A stretch of 64,000 nt of DNA from Pseudomonas oryzihabitans (GTDB lineage: Bacteria > Pseudomonadota > Gammaproteobacteria > Pseudomonadales > Pseudomonadaceae): the NCBI RefSeq assembly GCF_001518815.1, contig NZ_CP013987.1:4610501-4674500 (forward strand), given 5' to 3'. This document shows positions 16,917 through 25,753 of the stretch, piece by piece (within the stretch, counting starts at the first letter, position 1; each line of letters begins with the position of its first letter). Made by a program: the position numbers and the translations under genes. The notes under the pieces were generated by a model, which made no database searches, had not been told where the DNA came from, and saw only the letters and a list, made by a program, of their open reading frames with translations.

Positions 16917-18016
16917 GGCCGCACCTCGTTGAAGGTGGACCGCTCGGCGACCTCGACCTTCTGGCCAGGGCTCAGCGCCTGGCCACCGGCGACCACGATG
17001 CGGTCGCCGGCCTTGAGGCCATCGCTGACGATGATGCTGTCGCGGGTATAACGCTCGATGCGCAGCGGTTGCAGGCTGACCCGACCCTCTTCATCGAGGC
17101 GCCAGACGGCGGGCTGATCGGTGGTGCCGTTCAGCGCCGTCCAGGGCAAGGCGAAACCCTGTCCGGCCACGCCCTCCACCTGCGCATTGACCACCGCGCC
17201 GAGGGTCATGGCGGCGGGCGGCCGGTCAAGCTGTACCTTGATGCGCACCGTACCGCTGCTGGCCACCGTTGGGGCGATCTCGCGCAGGGTGCCCTGGGTA
17301 GCGACCGCGGGCTGTGCCTGCAAGGCGATGGGCAAGGTCTGGCCGACCTTGAGTTCGCGGGCAAGGGATTCGTAGAGATCGAAGACGGCATCGAGTTCGC
17401 CGCTGACCGCCAGATCGAAGATCGCCGCACCGGCCTGCACCACCTGCCCGGCCTCGGCGTGGCGAGCGGTGAGCACGCCCGCGGCGCTGGCGCGTAATTC
17501 GGTATAGCCAAGCTGCTTGCGCGCATCGTCGCGCTGGGCCACGGCGGTCTGCAGGGCGCTGCGAGCGCCTTCGAGCGTGGCCTGGGCCTGGTCATACTGG
17601 CTGCGGCTGGTATAGCCCTTGGGCAGGAGCGCCGCCTGACGCTCGAAATCGATACGTGCCAGGCGCGCACGAGCCTCCTGGGCCTCCACCTGTGCCTGGG
17701 CGGCGGCCAGGTTGTTGCGCAGATCCTGGGGATCCAGCCGCGCCAGCACCTGGCCTGCGTGCACCCGGTCACCCACGTCCGCCAGACGCTCGCTGATCTT
17801 GCCACTCACCCGGAAACCGAGCGGCGCCTGTACCCGCGCCTGGATATCGCCCGTGAAGGGGATGCGCTGGGTATCGTTCACGGGACTCAACTGCGCCACC
17901 ACCACCCGCGCCAGTTCCTCGGTGGGAGGTTGTTCCTGGGAGCAGCCCGGTAACAGTGTCACCAGGGTCAGAGCAACCGTTACCTGGCAGAGGGAAGCAA
18001 GGCGGAGAGCCCTCAT
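16913..18016 (-). CDS. triA: RND membrane-fusion lipoprotein, TriA-like
   Basis: The protein has 367 residues from the ATG at 18016, which has AAGGA five bases upstream. The lipobox is LLPGC (Cys25). The adaptor fold is visible as GFRVSGKISERLADVGDRVHAGQVLARLDPQD, a coiled hairpin (about 95-165) and ASAAGVLTARHAEAGQVVQAGAAIF. It is the first gene of the three-gene efflux operon. Longer in-frame starts up to 18061 give a poor signal sequence. No regulator is adjacent; the 308 bp upstream separate it from a divergent small gene. Confidence 0.86.
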   Translation of the reverse strand: MRALRLASLCQVTVALTLVTLLPGCSQEQPPTEELARVVVAQLSPVNDTQRIPFTGDIQARVQAPLGFRVSGKISERLADVGDRVHAGQVLARLDPQDLRNNLAAAQAQVEAQEARARLARIDFERQAALLPKGYTSRSQYDQAQATLEGARSALQTAVAQRDDARKQLGYTELRASAAGVLTARHAEAGQVVQAGAAIFDLAVSGELDAVFDLYESLARELKVGQTLPIALQAQPAVATQGTLREIAPTVASSGTVRIKVQLDRPPAAMTLGAVVNAQVEGVAGQGFALPWTALNGTTDQPAVWRLDEEGRVSLQPLRIERYTRDSIIVSDGLKAGDRIVVAGGQALSPGQKVEVAERSTFNEVRP

Positions 18017-18324
18017 GATTGTCCTTATCGGTGGAAGAGGCGCGATCTGCGAACTGACCACGCGCGCCGCAGGGGGTTCGTCTCACGAATTGTCCGGCGC
18101 AGGGCGACGCTTGGGAAGCGTCATGGCCAGCGTCCTGCGCAGACTACCGGCTTCCGAGCGGCAACTTGCCCACAAATGTTCACAAATGCCCTGGAACCCG
18201 GCATTCCGCACCGTAGTCAACTGCAACGTGCGCTGTGGACCTATGAGGCCGCAGCTGATGCCCGCCTCCCTTCCGGACCGGGCCCCATCAGATTCACAGG
18301 TTTATTTCGACGAGGCCGTTACTC
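18017..18324. other. Intergenic region between triA and the small secreted-protein gene
   Basis: This 308-bp stretch divides two divergent genes and must hold their promoters. I see a 7-bp hairpin (GACGCTT/AAGCGTC, 18104-18120) and a short direct repeat CACAAATG near 18170-18187. There is no convincing gene or -35/-10 pair. Confidence 0.4.
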
Positions 18325-18552
18325 ATGAAAAAGCTGCTGATCACCTCTACCGCTGCTGTGATGCTGTCGATGGCCACGGGTGTCTTCGCGGCCGAAACCT
18401 CCAAGAGCGCCACCGCGGTCAATGGCTCTGCCACCGAAGCCGTGCCGGGCAAGACCACTGTCAAGGGTGGTGCCGACGGCGGTGCCGAAGTGCCGTTCAA
18501 GACCGAGAAGCCCAACAAGGTCGACGCGCGCAACCAGAACAACATGCAGTAA
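18325..18552 (+). CDS. Small secreted protein, function unknown
   Basis: The 75-residue protein starts MKKLLITSTAAVMLSMATG and has a signal peptide cleaved after VFAA (about residue 23). The mature part of about 52 residues is rich in Thr, Lys, Gly and Ala, with the repeat-like segments PGKTTVKGGADGG and PFKTEKPNKVDARNQNN and no cysteine. It is followed at once by a perfect intrinsic terminator, which supports a single-gene transcript. It probably ends up in the periplasm. I do not recognise the family. Confidence 0.75.
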   Translation: MKKLLITSTAAVMLSMATGVFAAETSKSATAVNGSATEAVPGKTTVKGGADGGAEVPFKTEKPNKVDARNQNNMQ

Positions 18553-18575
18553 CCCCAGCGCCAGGCTGGCGGTAA

Positions 18576-18605
18576 CGAAAAAGCCCCGGCATGCCGGGGC
18601 TTTTT
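18576..18605. terminator. Intrinsic terminator of the small secreted-protein gene
   Basis: AAAAAGCCCCGGC pairs with GCCGGGGCTTTTT around a minimal loop, with T-runs on both strands. Confidence 0.88.
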
Positions 18606-18627
18606 GCTGCCTGCTATCAACGGCAGA

Positions 18628-18655
18628 CAAAACAAACCCCGCCGAGGCGGGGTTC
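18628..18655 (-). terminator. Terminator of the DUF1127 gene
   Basis: AACCCCGCC pairs with GGCGGGGTT across a 3-base loop. On the minus strand it is followed by a T-rich stretch (TTTGTTTTG). Confidence 0.65.
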
Positions 18656-18678
18656 GTGAAACTGTGCAGCAGCCGGGC

Positions 18679-18888
18679 TTAGCGCCAGAACGGCTTGTGC
18701 ATTTCCTGGTAGCGCTGGGCCTCGGTGATACCGGCATCGGCCAGCATACGGGCATCCAGGCGGGCCAGTTCATTACGGCTGGCGATGCGACGCTGCCAGG
18801 TGGACAGGGTGGAGATAACGCGCAGGGCAGCGGGCACACGGTTGCTGGGCTGGGCGTTGTACAGCGAGGAACTGAAGGTGCGTTCCAT
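18679..18888 (-). CDS. DUF1127 domain small protein
   Basis: The 69-residue protein contains the DUF1127 core in its second half: WQRRIASRNELARLDARMLADAGITEAQRYQEMHKPFWR (W...R..L..LDDRML.DIGI...). Proteins of this family bind RNA or act in phosphate, arginine and stress-related regulation in some alphaproteobacteria; the role here is unknown. AAGGAAAG precedes the ATG at 18888, and a terminator follows the stop. The longer in-frame start at 18939 lacks a ribosome site. Confidence 0.85.
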   Translation of the reverse strand: MERTFSSSLYNAQPSNRVPAALRVISTLSTWQRRIASRNELARLDARMLADAGITEAQRYQEMHKPFWR

Positions 18889-19239
18889 GGTGGCTTTCCT
18901 TCCCGCTTGTGACGGGTACTGGTCATCGAATGGCGCCATTGTCTCGCCAGGCGAGTGCTACCACCAGTAACAGTACAAAGAAAGGTTCGCGGATCACCAG
19001 GCACACAATTGCAACTGTACTGCTGCAGCTTGGGTCATTCTGTAACGCCATGCACCATTGCAGTGCAAAATGTGGTTACCAGAGGGAACATCGAAGAGAT
19101 TCGAGCTGTACAGTTGGGCTGCGACCAACGAAACAGGAGTGCTGTTCTACCTGTTACCGCGCCTGCTGTCCAGTCAGGACGATGGTGTGCCTCATAAAGA
19201 AGCGACTCCGGCACGCCAGGCACCGGAGCCGCCTGTAAC
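18889..19239. other. Intergenic region between gabP and the DUF1127 gene
   Basis: This 351-bp, relatively AT-rich stretch has no convincing gene. It contains a palindrome CTCGCCAGGCGAG near 18943, a TTGCAGTGCAA palindrome near 19058-19068, and a weak minus-strand hairpin (CTCCGG/CCGGAG, about 19207-19230) that may end gabP transcription. Confidence 0.4.
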
Positions 19240-20628
19240 TCAACGCGCGGCAGCAGCCAGGGTCGGGGTACCGGGCTGGCGGCGACCTACCCAGGTACCG
19301 ATGGCCACGACCACCAGGGCCAGCAGACCGGTCGCCAGAATCTCGAAGCGGTGGGCGTCGCTGAACAGCATCACGGTCAGGGCGCCGACGATGAAGACGA
19401 TCACCGCCCAGGTCAGCCAGGGGAACAGCCACATGCGAAATTCCAGACGCTCACCACGGGCCATCAGCTTGCGTCTCAGGCGCAGCTGGGTCACGGCGAT
19501 CACCAGGTAGACCAACAGGGCGACGGCACCGGAGGTGGACAGCAGGAAGCTGAACACCGCCTCGGGCATGGTGTAGTTGGCGATGGTGGTCAGGAAGCCG
19601 ACGGCGGTACTGGCCAACACGGCAGTGCGTGGCACACCGGCACTGGACGCACGACCCATCTTGGCCGGGGCATCGCCGCGGCGAGCCAGGGAATAGAGCA
19701 TGCGCGACGCGGTGTACAGCGCCGAGTTCAGGCAGCTGGCGACGGCGACCAGGACCACGCAATCGACGATCAGCTTGGCGTTGGGAATGGACAGCACTTC
19801 CAGGGCGCGCTGGTAGGAACCCACCAGCGGCAGCTGGGCGTCGTTCCAGGGCACCATGGACACCACCAGGAAGATGGAGACCAGATAGAACAGCGCGATC
19901 CGCCAGATCACTGAGTTGGTGGCCTTGCTGATCTGCCGGGACGGATCCTTGGATTCGGCCGCGGCGATGGTGACGATCTCGGTGCCCATGAAGCTGAACA
20001 TGGTGGTCAGCAGGGCGCCCAGTACAGCGCCAAAGCCATTGGGCATGAAGCCGCCGGTGTGGGCCATCAGATTGCTCAGGCCACTCACCTCGCGACCTGG
20101 CAGGGCACCGACCAGCGCAGCCGCGCCCAGGGCGATGAAGGCGACGATGGCAATGACCTTGAGCAGGGCGAACCAGAATTCGAACTCGCCGTACTTGGCA
20201 ACGCTGAACAGGTTGGTCACGGTCAGGATGCCCGTGATGATCAGGGCGAACTGCCAGGTGGCAATGGCCGGGAACCAGGCATTGAGGATGGCAGCGGCGG
20301 CCACGGCTTCCAGCGGAATCACCAGTACCCAGAACCACCAGTACAGCCAGCCGATGGTGAAGCCGGCCCAGCGACCGATGCCCTGTTGGGCATAGGACGA
20401 GAAGGAGCCGGTATCGGGCGAGGCGACCGCCATTTCACCCAGCATGCGCATGACCAGTACCACCAGAGTACCGGCCAGGGCGTAGGCCAGCAGCACGGCG
20501 GGACCGGCAGCGGCGATGGCATGACCGGAACCGACGAACAGACCGGCACCGATCACTCCAGCGATGGACAACATGGTCACATGGCGCGGTTTGAGCGCCG
20601 GAGAGAGGTTGCATTCTACGTTGGACAT
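19240..20628 (-). CDS. gabP: GABA permease (APC superfamily)
   Basis: The 462-residue amino-acid transporter has twelve predicted helices. It aligns well by eye with E. coli GabP: LKPRHVTMLSIAGVIGAGLFVGSG, PDTGSFSSYAQQGIGRWAGFTIGWLYWWFWVLVIPLEA, GGFMPNGFGAVLGALLTTMFSFMGTEIVTIAAAES and SCLNSALYTASRMLYSLARRGDAP. It should import 4-aminobutyrate with protons. It is single-gene, with no gabT/gabD adjacent. The 574-bp upstream region carries repeated GTGCAA motifs, so local control is likely. Specificity is inferred from similarity to GabP. Confidence 0.88.
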   Translation of the reverse strand: MSNVECNLSPALKPRHVTMLSIAGVIGAGLFVGSGHAIAAAGPAVLLAYALAGTLVVLVMRMLGEMAVASPDTGSFSSYAQQGIGRWAGFTIGWLYWWFWVLVIPLEAVAAAAILNAWFPAIATWQFALIITGILTVTNLFSVAKYGEFEFWFALLKVIAIVAFIALGAAALVGALPGREVSGLSNLMAHTGGFMPNGFGAVLGALLTTMFSFMGTEIVTIAAAESKDPSRQISKATNSVIWRIALFYLVSIFLVVSMVPWNDAQLPLVGSYQRALEVLSIPNAKLIVDCVVLVAVASCLNSALYTASRMLYSLARRGDAPAKMGRASSAGVPRTAVLASTAVGFLTTIANYTMPEAVFSFLLSTSGAVALLVYLVIAVTQLRLRRKLMARGERLEFRMWLFPWLTWAVIVFIVGALTVMLFSDAHRFEILATGLLALVVVAIGTWVGRRQPGTPTLAAAAR

Positions 20629-20660
20629 AAGGTGTTACCTGACAACGGAAAGCCTCCCAA

Positions 20661-20673
20661 GTGCAACTTGCGC
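20661..20673. promoter_or_regulatory. GTGCAACTTGCGC operator-like inverted repeat
   Basis: This site, 33 bp upstream of gabP, matches the perfect palindrome at 20842-20854 in 12 of 13 positions. The regulator is unknown. Confidence 0.45.
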
Positions 20674-20841
20674 GCCACCCCCGCTGAAATCGGCACAAAA
20701 TGAACTCAAAGGGTGCAACGCTTCGCGCAAAGCCGCGAAAAAACGGCACTTTGCCTAGCTATTGCACTAACCATTTGATGTGCAAAACGATTTCTTTCGT
20801 GTGCCGCTGCGCTTCCACCTTGCTTCGTTAGGTATCACTTT

Positions 20842-20854
20842 GTGCAACTTGCAC
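20842..20854. promoter_or_regulatory. GTGCAACTTGCAC perfect inverted repeat
   Basis: Two 6-bp half-sites flank a central C. Further GTGCAA half-sites occur at 19063, 20713 and 20780 and TTGCAC at 20762, all around gabP. The 3' half overlaps a small GCACC/GGTGC hairpin (20851-20865). It is a likely protein-binding site. Confidence 0.5.
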
Positions 20855-21202
20855 CATCATGGTGCTGACAAAGGTGGAACCTCAGGTAACCGCATGTGAC
20901 GAGGATGCTGCTGCCTCCACCCGGCGAGGCAGCAGGAAGGCCTGACTCTCCTCAAGAAATATCCTTTCCACGGTAAAGGTCCATCGCAGCTGCTCGGACT
21001 GACGAAATCAGGACTTTAAAGACCGACAAAGGGGCTTTTGCGCATCGCCGCACGGGTAAAGGGAACTTGAATGGCTGCCAAGCCTCTGCACAGCTGCGAC
21101 AAAATGTAACTGCAGTGGCCATATATTGGTAATATTCCAACATATTAGCTAGCTAACCATAAGCCCTGCGGATCACGTCGGGCACCTGATGAGACCCTGA
21201 TC

Positions 21203-21934
21203 ATGTCCGCAGACGATTCCGTCCCGGCCCGTCGCGACTTCCTGCGCAAGTCCCTGAGCCTGATTCCCGTGGTCGCCCTGGCAGGCGGTGCAACCTCAGG
21301 CCTGGCACTCGCCGCGCCCACGCCGGAAAACAAGCCCGGCAGCAGTCCGCGCGCCGACCACTACCAGCCGGTGTTCTTCACCGCCGAGGAGTGGGCCTTC
21401 GTACAGGCGGCTGTGGCCCGGCTGATTCCAGCGGACGAACTGGGCCCGGGTGCCCTGGAAGCCGGTGCGCCGGAGTTCATCGATCGGCAGATGCAGACCG
21501 CCTATGCCCGCGGTGGCCTCTGGTACATGCAGGGCCCCTTCGCCGCCGATGCCGCGCCGGAAATGGGCTATCAGAGTCGCCTGGTGCCGCAGGATCTCTA
21601 TCGCCTGGGGATCGCTGCAGTGGACCGCTGGACCCGTCAGCAGCACGGCAAGGTATTCGCCGAGCTTGCACCCGCCGAGCAGGACGCAACCCTCAAGGCC
21701 CTGGAAGGCGGTGACGCCACCCTGGACGGCGTACCGGCCAAGCTGTTCTTCGCCCAGCTGCTGCAGAACACCAAGGAAGGCTTCTATTGCGATCCGCTGC
21801 ACGGCGGCAACAAGGAGCTGGTCGGCTGGAAACTGGTGAATTTCCCCGGAGCCCGCGCCGACTTCATGGACTGGGTGGAGCGTGACGAACGCTATCCGCT
21901 GCCCCCGGTCTCCATTCGCGGGGAGCGCGGTTGA
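21203..21934 (+). CDS. Gluconate 2-dehydrogenase-type complex, small (gamma) subunit with Tat signal
   Basis: The 243-residue protein has a twin-arginine signal (ARRDFLRKSL at residues 10-19, then a hydrophobic stretch ending ALAAP). It belongs to the gluconate 2-dehydrogenase subunit 3 family (PF13618), with FTAEEWAFVQAAVARLIPADELGPGALEAGAPEFIDRQM and a C-terminal GGNKELVGWKLVNFPG. In known GADH complexes this subunit carries the flavoprotein through the Tat system to the periplasm. The gene order small-FAD-cytochrome matches the P. aeruginosa gluconate dehydrogenase locus. The next gene overlaps its stop by 1 bp. Confidence 0.9.
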   Translation: MSADDSVPARRDFLRKSLSLIPVVALAGGATSGLALAAPTPENKPGSSPRADHYQPVFFTAEEWAFVQAAVARLIPADELGPGALEAGAPEFIDRQMQTAYARGGLWYMQGPFAADAAPEMGYQSRLVPQDLYRLGIAAVDRWTRQQHGKVFAELAPAEQDATLKALEGGDATLDGVPAKLFFAQLLQNTKEGFYCDPLHGGNKELVGWKLVNFPGARADFMDWVERDERYPLPPVSIRGERG

Positions 21935-23721
21935 TGGCCAAGGTACTGCCCAGCAAGAACGTGGTGATCGTCGGCTTCGGCTGGACGGGGGCCATCATGG
22001 CCAAGGAACTGACCGAGGCCGGCCTGGACGTGGTGGCCCTGGAGCGCGGCAGCTACCGTGACACCTATCCCGACGGCTCCTATCCCCAGGTGATCGACGA
22101 ACTCACCTACAGCATCCGCAAGAAGCTGTTCGTCGATGTGTCCAAGGAAACCGTCACCATCCGCCACAGCGTCAACGACGTCGCCCTGCCCAACCGCCAG
22201 CTGGGCGTCTTCCTGCCCGGCGATGGCGTGGGTGGCGCGGGCCTGCACTGGTCGGGCGTGCACTTCCGGGTCGATCCAGTGGAGCTGCGCCTGCGCAGCC
22301 ACTATGAAGAACGCTACGGCAAGAAATTCATCCCCGACGGCATGACCATCCAGGACTTCGGCGTCAGCTACGCCGAGCTGGAACCCTACTTCGACTTCGC
22401 CGAAAAGGTATTCGGCACCTCGGGCACCGCCTGGAGCGTCAAGGGCCAGGTGGTAGGCGATGGCAAGGGCGGCAATCCCTATGCCCCGGATCGCTCCAGC
22501 GACTTCCCGCTGCCGGCGCAGAAGAACACCGTCTCGGCGCAGCTGTTCGAGAAGGCCGCGCGCGAGGTGGGCTATCACCCCTACAACCTGCCGTCGGCCA
22601 ACACCTCGGGTCCCTACACCAACCCCTACGGTTGCCAGATGGGCCCCTGCAACTTCTGCGGCTACTGCAGCGGCTACGTCTGCTACATGTATTCCAAGGC
22701 CTCGCCGAATCTCAACATCCTGCCGGCGCTCAAGCAGGAGCCGCGCTTCGAGCTGCGCAGCCAGGCCCATGTGTTGCGGGTGAACCTGGACAGCACCGGC
22801 AAGAAGGCCACCGGGGTGACCTACCTGGACGCCCAGGGCCAGGAGCTGGAACAGCCAGCCGACATCGTCATCCTCGCCGCCTTCCAGTTCAACAACGTGC
22901 GCCTCATGCTGCTGTCGGGCATCGGCCAGCCCTATGACCCCAAGACCGGCGAGGGTGTGGTCGGGCGCAACTTCGCCTATCAGAACATGGCCACCATCAA
23001 GGCCTTCTTCCGCAAGGATCAGCACCACACCAATCCCTTCATCGGCGCCGGTGGCAATGGCGTGGCGGTGGACGACTTCAATGCCGACAACTTCGACCAC
23101 GGCCCCCACGGCTTCGTCGGCGGCTCGCCCATGTGGGTCAACCAGGCCGGCACCCGGCCCATCGCCGGGGCGGCCAATCCGCCCGGCACACCCCAATGGG
23201 GCAGTGCCTGGAAAAAGGCCCAGGCCGGCTACTACAACCATCAGCTGTCGATGGACGCCCATGGCGCGCACCAGTCCTATCGTGACAACTACCTGGACCT
23301 GGACCCCACCTACCGCGACGCCTACGGCCAGCCGCTGCTGCGCATGACCTTCGACTGGAAGGACAACGACATCCGCATGACCCGCTTCATGGCGGCCAAG
23401 ATGAAGAAGATCGCCGAGGCCATGAATCCCGAGCACATCAGCGTCTCGGTCAAGGATTTCGGCGGGCACTTCAACACCGCCAGCTACCAGACCACCCACC
23501 TCAACGGTGGCGCCATCATGGGCACCGATCCCAAGACCAGCGCGGTCAATCGCTACCTGCAGAGCTGGGACGTGCACAACGTCTTCGTGCCGGGCGCCTC
23601 GGCCTTTCCCCAGGGCCTGGGCTACAACCCCACCGGCCTGGTGGCGGCCCTGACCTACTGGGCGGCGCGCGCCATCCGCGAGCAATACCTGAAGAACCCC
23701 GGCCCCCTGGTGCAGGCATGA
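21934..23721 (+). CDS. Gluconate 2-dehydrogenase-type complex, FAD (GMC) catalytic subunit
   Basis: The 595-residue GMC oxidoreductase has the FAD-binding motif NVVIVGFGWTGAIMAKELTEAGLDVVALERG at residues 10-40 and FLPGDGVGGAGLHWSG. A cysteine cluster PCNFCGYCSGYVC (about residue 231) is usual in this family and may ligate an Fe-S centre. The C-terminal GMC domain has HLNGGAIMGTDP and GASAFPQGLGYNPTGLVAALTYWAA. It has no signal peptide of its own, consistent with export bound to the Tat-carrying small subunit. It oxidises an aldose acid (gluconate to 2-ketogluconate) or a related polyol; substrate is inferred. An ATG overlapping the previous TGA is preferred over TTG 21931. Confidence 0.9.
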   Translation: MAKVLPSKNVVIVGFGWTGAIMAKELTEAGLDVVALERGSYRDTYPDGSYPQVIDELTYSIRKKLFVDVSKETVTIRHSVNDVALPNRQLGVFLPGDGVGGAGLHWSGVHFRVDPVELRLRSHYEERYGKKFIPDGMTIQDFGVSYAELEPYFDFAEKVFGTSGTAWSVKGQVVGDGKGGNPYAPDRSSDFPLPAQKNTVSAQLFEKAAREVGYHPYNLPSANTSGPYTNPYGCQMGPCNFCGYCSGYVCYMYSKASPNLNILPALKQEPRFELRSQAHVLRVNLDSTGKKATGVTYLDAQGQELEQPADIVILAAFQFNNVRLMLLSGIGQPYDPKTGEGVVGRNFAYQNMATIKAFFRKDQHHTNPFIGAGGNGVAVDDFNADNFDHGPHGFVGGSPMWVNQAGTRPIAGAANPPGTPQWGSAWKKAQAGYYNHQLSMDAHGAHQSYRDNYLDLDPTYRDAYGQPLLRMTFDWKDNDIRMTRFMAAKMKKIAEAMNPEHISVSVKDFGGHFNTASYQTTHLNGGAIMGTDPKTSAVNRYLQSWDVHNVFVPGASAFPQGLGYNPTGLVAALTYWAARAIREQYLKNPGPLVQA

Positions 23722-23732
23722 GAGGCGCGCCC

Positions 23733-25076
23733 ATGATCCTCCGTACCCTCGCGACCCTGCTGCTGGGCGCCGGTCTGGCCATGACGGCCCAGGCCGCCGA
23801 AGACCCTGATCCGGCGCTGGTCAAGAAAGGCAAATACCTGGCCCGGGCTGGCGACTGCGTGGCCTGCCACACGGCGCCGGGCGGTCAGCCCTTCGCCGGC
23901 GGCCTGCCCATGCAGACGCCCATCGGCACTCTCTACTCGACCAACATCACCCCGGATCGGCAGACCGGCATCGGCGACTACAGCTTCGCCGACTTCGACG
24001 CCGCCATCCGCCAGGGCATCGCCAAGGAGGGACACACCCTCTACCCGGCCATGCCCTACCCCTCCTATTCCCGGGTGACCGAGGGGGACATGCGCGCCCT
24101 CTATGCCTACTTCATGCACGGGGTCACACCGGTCGCCCAGGCCAACCGCGACAGCGACATCCCCTGGCCGCTGTCCATGCGCTGGCCCCTGGCGATCTGG
24201 CGTCAGCTGTTCGCTCCCGAGGTGGTGCAATTCCAGCCGGCCCCGGACCAGGATCCGGTGGTGGCTCGCGGCGCCTATCTGGTGGAAGGCCTCGGCCACT
24301 GTGGCGCCTGCCACACACCACGCGCCCTCACCATGCAGGAAAAGGCCCTCTCGCCTGCCGATGGCAAGGACTTCCTGGCCGGCAGCGCACCCCTGGAAGG
24401 CTGGATCGCCAAGAATCTGCGTGGCGATCATCGCGATGGCCTGGGCAACTGGAGCGAAGACCAGCTGGTGCAGTTCCTCAAGACCGGTCGCTCCGCCGAC
24501 AGCGCCGTGTTCGGTGGCATGACCGAGGTGGTGCAGCACAGTCTGCAATACCTGAGCGACGCCGACCTGCGTGCCATCGCCCGCTATCTCAAGACCTTGC
24601 CGCCCAAGGATCCGCACGATGCGCCCTTCCAGCCCGATGGCCGCGCCGCCGCGGCGCTCTGGAACGGTGACGACAGCGCCCGCGGGGCCCAGGTCTATGT
24701 GGACAACTGCGCCGCCTGCCACCGCACCGATGGCCAGGGCTACGACCGGGTGTTCCCGGCACTGGCCGGCAATCCGGTCCTGCGCACGGCCGACGCCAGT
24801 TCGCTGATCAACATCGTGCTCAAGGGCGGCACCCTCCCCGGCCTGCACACGGCACCCTCGATGATCGTCATGCCGCCCTTCGGCTGGCGGCTGAACGACG
24901 CCCAGGTGGCCGACGTGGTCAGCTTCATCCGCGCCAGTTGGGGCAACGACGCCGCCCCGGTCAGCGCCGCCGATGTCGCCAAGTGGCGCACCGATGACAA
25001 CCGCACCACCTCCGGTGATGACCTGGGCCAGGCCTTTGGTCACGGTCAGCCAGAGCCGCGCGAAGCGGGCAAGTAG
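23733..25076 (+). CDS. Gluconate 2-dehydrogenase-type complex, tri-haem cytochrome c subunit
   Basis: The protein has about 447 residues with a Sec signal peptide (MILRTLATLLLGAGLAMTAQA) and three c-type haem motifs CVACH, CGACH and CAACH, each with downstream Met candidates. This is the membrane-anchored cytochrome that passes electrons from the FAD subunit to ubiquinone. AGAGG seven bases upstream favours the ATG at 23733. An ATG at 23718 that overlaps the previous stop (ATGA) would add five residues and cannot be excluded. It is the third gene of the operon. Confidence 0.9.
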   Translation: MILRTLATLLLGAGLAMTAQAAEDPDPALVKKGKYLARAGDCVACHTAPGGQPFAGGLPMQTPIGTLYSTNITPDRQTGIGDYSFADFDAAIRQGIAKEGHTLYPAMPYPSYSRVTEGDMRALYAYFMHGVTPVAQANRDSDIPWPLSMRWPLAIWRQLFAPEVVQFQPAPDQDPVVARGAYLVEGLGHCGACHTPRALTMQEKALSPADGKDFLAGSAPLEGWIAKNLRGDHRDGLGNWSEDQLVQFLKTGRSADSAVFGGMTEVVQHSLQYLSDADLRAIARYLKTLPPKDPHDAPFQPDGRAAAALWNGDDSARGAQVYVDNCAACHRTDGQGYDRVFPALAGNPVLRTADASSLINIVLKGGTLPGLHTAPSMIVMPPFGWRLNDAQVADVVSFIRASWGNDAAPVSAADVAKWRTDDNRTTSGDDLGQAFGHGQPEPREAGK

Positions 25077-25132
25077 CGAACGAAGGGGCGCGACCTCGTC
25101 TATAAAGACAGGCCGCCCCCGGAGATGCCTGG

Positions 25133-25753
25133 ATGTCCTGCGTACTACACCTGCTCAACGCCAGCGGTCGCCTGGACCCCTGGCGCGCCATCCTGGAAGA
25201 GACCTTCACCGATGCCCTGCCCCGTATCGCTGCGCACCTGCCCGAGCAACGGGTAGACGTGGTGGTGCAGGCGGGCGCCTGGGTGATCCCGGAGTTGGGT
25301 CTGAATGGCTACAGCCCGGACGCCGAGCGGGTCTTTCTGACCCTGGACCCCGACAGCCCGCACCTGCAGCAAGCCTTCCCTGACCGCTTCACCGCCCTGC
25401 TTGGCCACGAATTGCACCACTGCCTGCGGCATGTCGGCCCCGGTTATGGCAGCACCCTGGGTGAGGCCCTGGTCAGCGAAGGCCTGGCCTGCCAATTCGA
25501 GCGCGAGCTGATTGGCCGGCTGCCGTTCTATGCCCAGGCCGCCCCCCAGGACATGGCGGCACATTGGGAAGCCCTAGGTGCTGAACTGGACCAGCCGTAC
25601 GATCACGCCCGCTGGTTCTTTGGCAGCGGCGACCTGCCTCGCCACCTCGGTTATGCCCTGGGCAGCTGGCGAGTCGGTCGGTACCTGCAGCGTCACGGCC
25701 TGACGGCTGCCACCAGCGGGCAACGCCCTGCTGATACCTTCCTCGCAGAATGA
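25133..25753 (+). CDS. DUF2268 family putative Zn-dependent protease
   Basis: The 206-residue protein has a gluzincin-like motif GHELHHCLRH (HELHH at residues 92-96), and a probable third ligand in LGEALVSEGLACQFERE about 20 residues later. This fits the DUF2268 predicted metalloprotease family. No signal peptide is present, so it is probably cytoplasmic. GGAG lies eight bases before the ATG, and a TATAAA -10-like hexamer occurs in the 56-bp gap after the dehydrogenase operon, so it may have its own promoter. Substrate unknown. Confidence 0.75.
   Translation: MSCVLHLLNASGRLDPWRAILEETFTDALPRIAAHLPEQRVDVVVQAGAWVIPELGLNGYSPDAERVFLTLDPDSPHLQQAFPDRFTALLGHELHHCLRHVGPGYGSTLGEALVSEGLACQFERELIGRLPFYAQAAPQDMAAHWEALGAELDQPYDHARWFFGSGDLPRHLGYALGSWRVGRYLQRHGLTAATSGQRPADTFLAE

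Larger units (their letters stand above)
20629..21202. other. Long divergent intergenic region between gabP and the gluconate dehydrogenase operon
   Basis: This 574-bp stretch is AT-rich relative to its neighbours and contains no convincing gene. It holds the GTGCAAC sites noted separately, a 10-bp stem with an 8-base loop (CTGCTGCCTC/GAGGCAGCAG, 20908-20935) without a T-run, and an AT-rich segment at 21115-21165 that could hold the dehydrogenase promoter. Confidence 0.5.

Noticed and set aside
20908-20935. 10-bp hairpin considered as a terminator
   Set aside because: No T-run on either strand and no gene ending nearby; kept only as a note on the intergenic region.
20952-21143. 63-codon frame on minus in the gabP/dehydrogenase gap
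   Set aside because: No ribosome site, no homology and atypical codon use.
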